The notes under the pieces were generated by a model. It was given only the letters and a program-made list of their open reading frames with translations. It made no database searches and was not told the origin of the DNA. The translations under genes were made by a program, and so were the position numbers. 7,119 nucleotides of DNA from JAIVGV01 sp035295985. Its GTDB lineage: Bacteria > Acidobacteriota > Blastocatellia > Pyrinomonadales > Pyrinomonadaceae. This document shows, piece after piece, positions 6,749-7,119 of this stretch (its first letter is position 1; every line of letters begins with the position of its first letter). Location: assembly GCA_035295985.1 (NCBI GenBank), contig DATHBT010000248.1, forward strand, positions 1 through 7,119, read 5' to 3'.

Positions 6749-7119
6749 ATGCACGACGTTCTGATCATCGGCGCGGGGCCGGCCGGCCTCTCCGCCGCGC
6801 GCTGGTGCGACGACCTTGGCCTGGACACACTCGTCGTCGAGCGCGCCGCGGAAGTCGGCGGCCAACTGCTCTGGGTTCACCACCCCGTCGAGAACTACTT
6901 GGGCCTGCGCGCGGCCGACGGGCGGAGCCTGCGCGACCTCTTTGCGGCGGGCGTCGAAGAGTCAGGCTTCGACCTCTGGACGCAGGCCGAGATCGAATCA
7001 ATCGACTTGAACGCGAAGCGCGTGCGGCTGGCGAGCGGCGAGGAGTTGCAGTCGATCTTTCTCATCATCGCGACGGGCCTGCGCCGCCGCGCCCTGAACG
7101 TGCCGGGCGAGGCGGAGTT
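6749..7119 (+). CDS. Thioredoxin-reductase-like FAD/NAD(P) oxidoreductase, N-terminal part (3' end outside window)
   Basis: The reading frame from ATG 6749 stays open to the window end (123 codons). VLIIGAGPAGLSAA (4-17) is the FAD-binding GxGxxG dinucleotide fold; LVVER ends the second strand with the ribose-binding acidic residue. GGQLLWVHHPVENYLG (38-53) corresponds to the flavin-contacting GGQL...ENYPG segment of thioredoxin reductases and related ferredoxin-NADP reductases. IIATGLRRRALNVPGE is the ATG motif that closes the first FAD segment. Whether it has the CxxC of true TrxB, or lacks it like ferredoxin-NADP reductase-type members, cannot be judged because that region lies beyond the end. 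It follows the 2Fe-2S gene closely and could transfer electrons to or from it. No strong Shine-Dalgarno is seen; TACACT at 6720-6725 is a possible -10. Confidence 0.9.
   Translation, partial: MHDVLIIGAGPAGLSAARWCDDLGLDTLVVERAAEVGGQLLWVHHPVENYLGLRAADGRSLRDLFAAGVEESGFDLWTQAEIESIDLNAKRVRLASGEELQSIFLIIATGLRRRALNVPGEAE

Overview
The window is a high-GC bacterial stretch. The central and right parts look like an Acidobacteriota genome (Blastocatellia/Pyrinomonadales-like). The main reason is the large Ser/Thr kinase with a TolB/CadC-like domain and C-terminal TPRs, a family greatly expanded there; short intergenic repeat hairpins fit too. This assignment rests on remembered family patterns, not a search. 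The leftmost ~0.8 kb (lamin-tail protein, XseB, 5' part of the prenyl synthase) reads more like an actinobacterium of the Thermoleophilia type. Codon use changes inside the prenyl synthase, so an assembly chimera or a recombination junction there should be considered.

Layout. 1-1515 (+): the 3' end of a lamin-tail-domain gene, a small xseB-like gene, and an ispA-type farnesyl/geranylgeranyl diphosphate synthase whose TTG start overlaps the xseB stop. 1516-1623: convergent spacer with a perfect GC-rich hairpin that is also a G-quadruplex motif. 1624-6057 (-), in transcription order: a glutaredoxin-like protein, an 840-aa Ser/Thr protein kinase, a PPP-family phosphatase, and the thiol peroxidase Bcp/PrxQ. 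6302-7119 (+): a small four-cysteine 2Fe-2S-type protein, then the N-terminal part of a thioredoxin-reductase-like FAD/NAD(P) oxidoreductase that runs off the window. No stretch of more than 300 bases lacks a gene; the longest spacer is about 244 bases (6058-6301).

How the genes may work together. A protein kinase and a PPP phosphatase next to each other on one strand suggest a reversible phosphorylation pair. They are bracketed by thiol/redox proteins (glutaredoxin, peroxiredoxin, Fe-S protein, flavin reductase), so a redox-linked signalling neighbourhood is possible. That link is inference only.

The most unusual content is in the spacers. Three of them carry hairpins whose arms are tandem 7-base units (NTTAGCT type at 3072-3186 and 6096-6242; GTAAACC type at 5717-5798). 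The first two are diverged copies of one ~110-base element in opposite orientation, sharing loop sequence as well as stems. I found no CRISPR, tRNA, rRNA, transposase or recognisable defence system.
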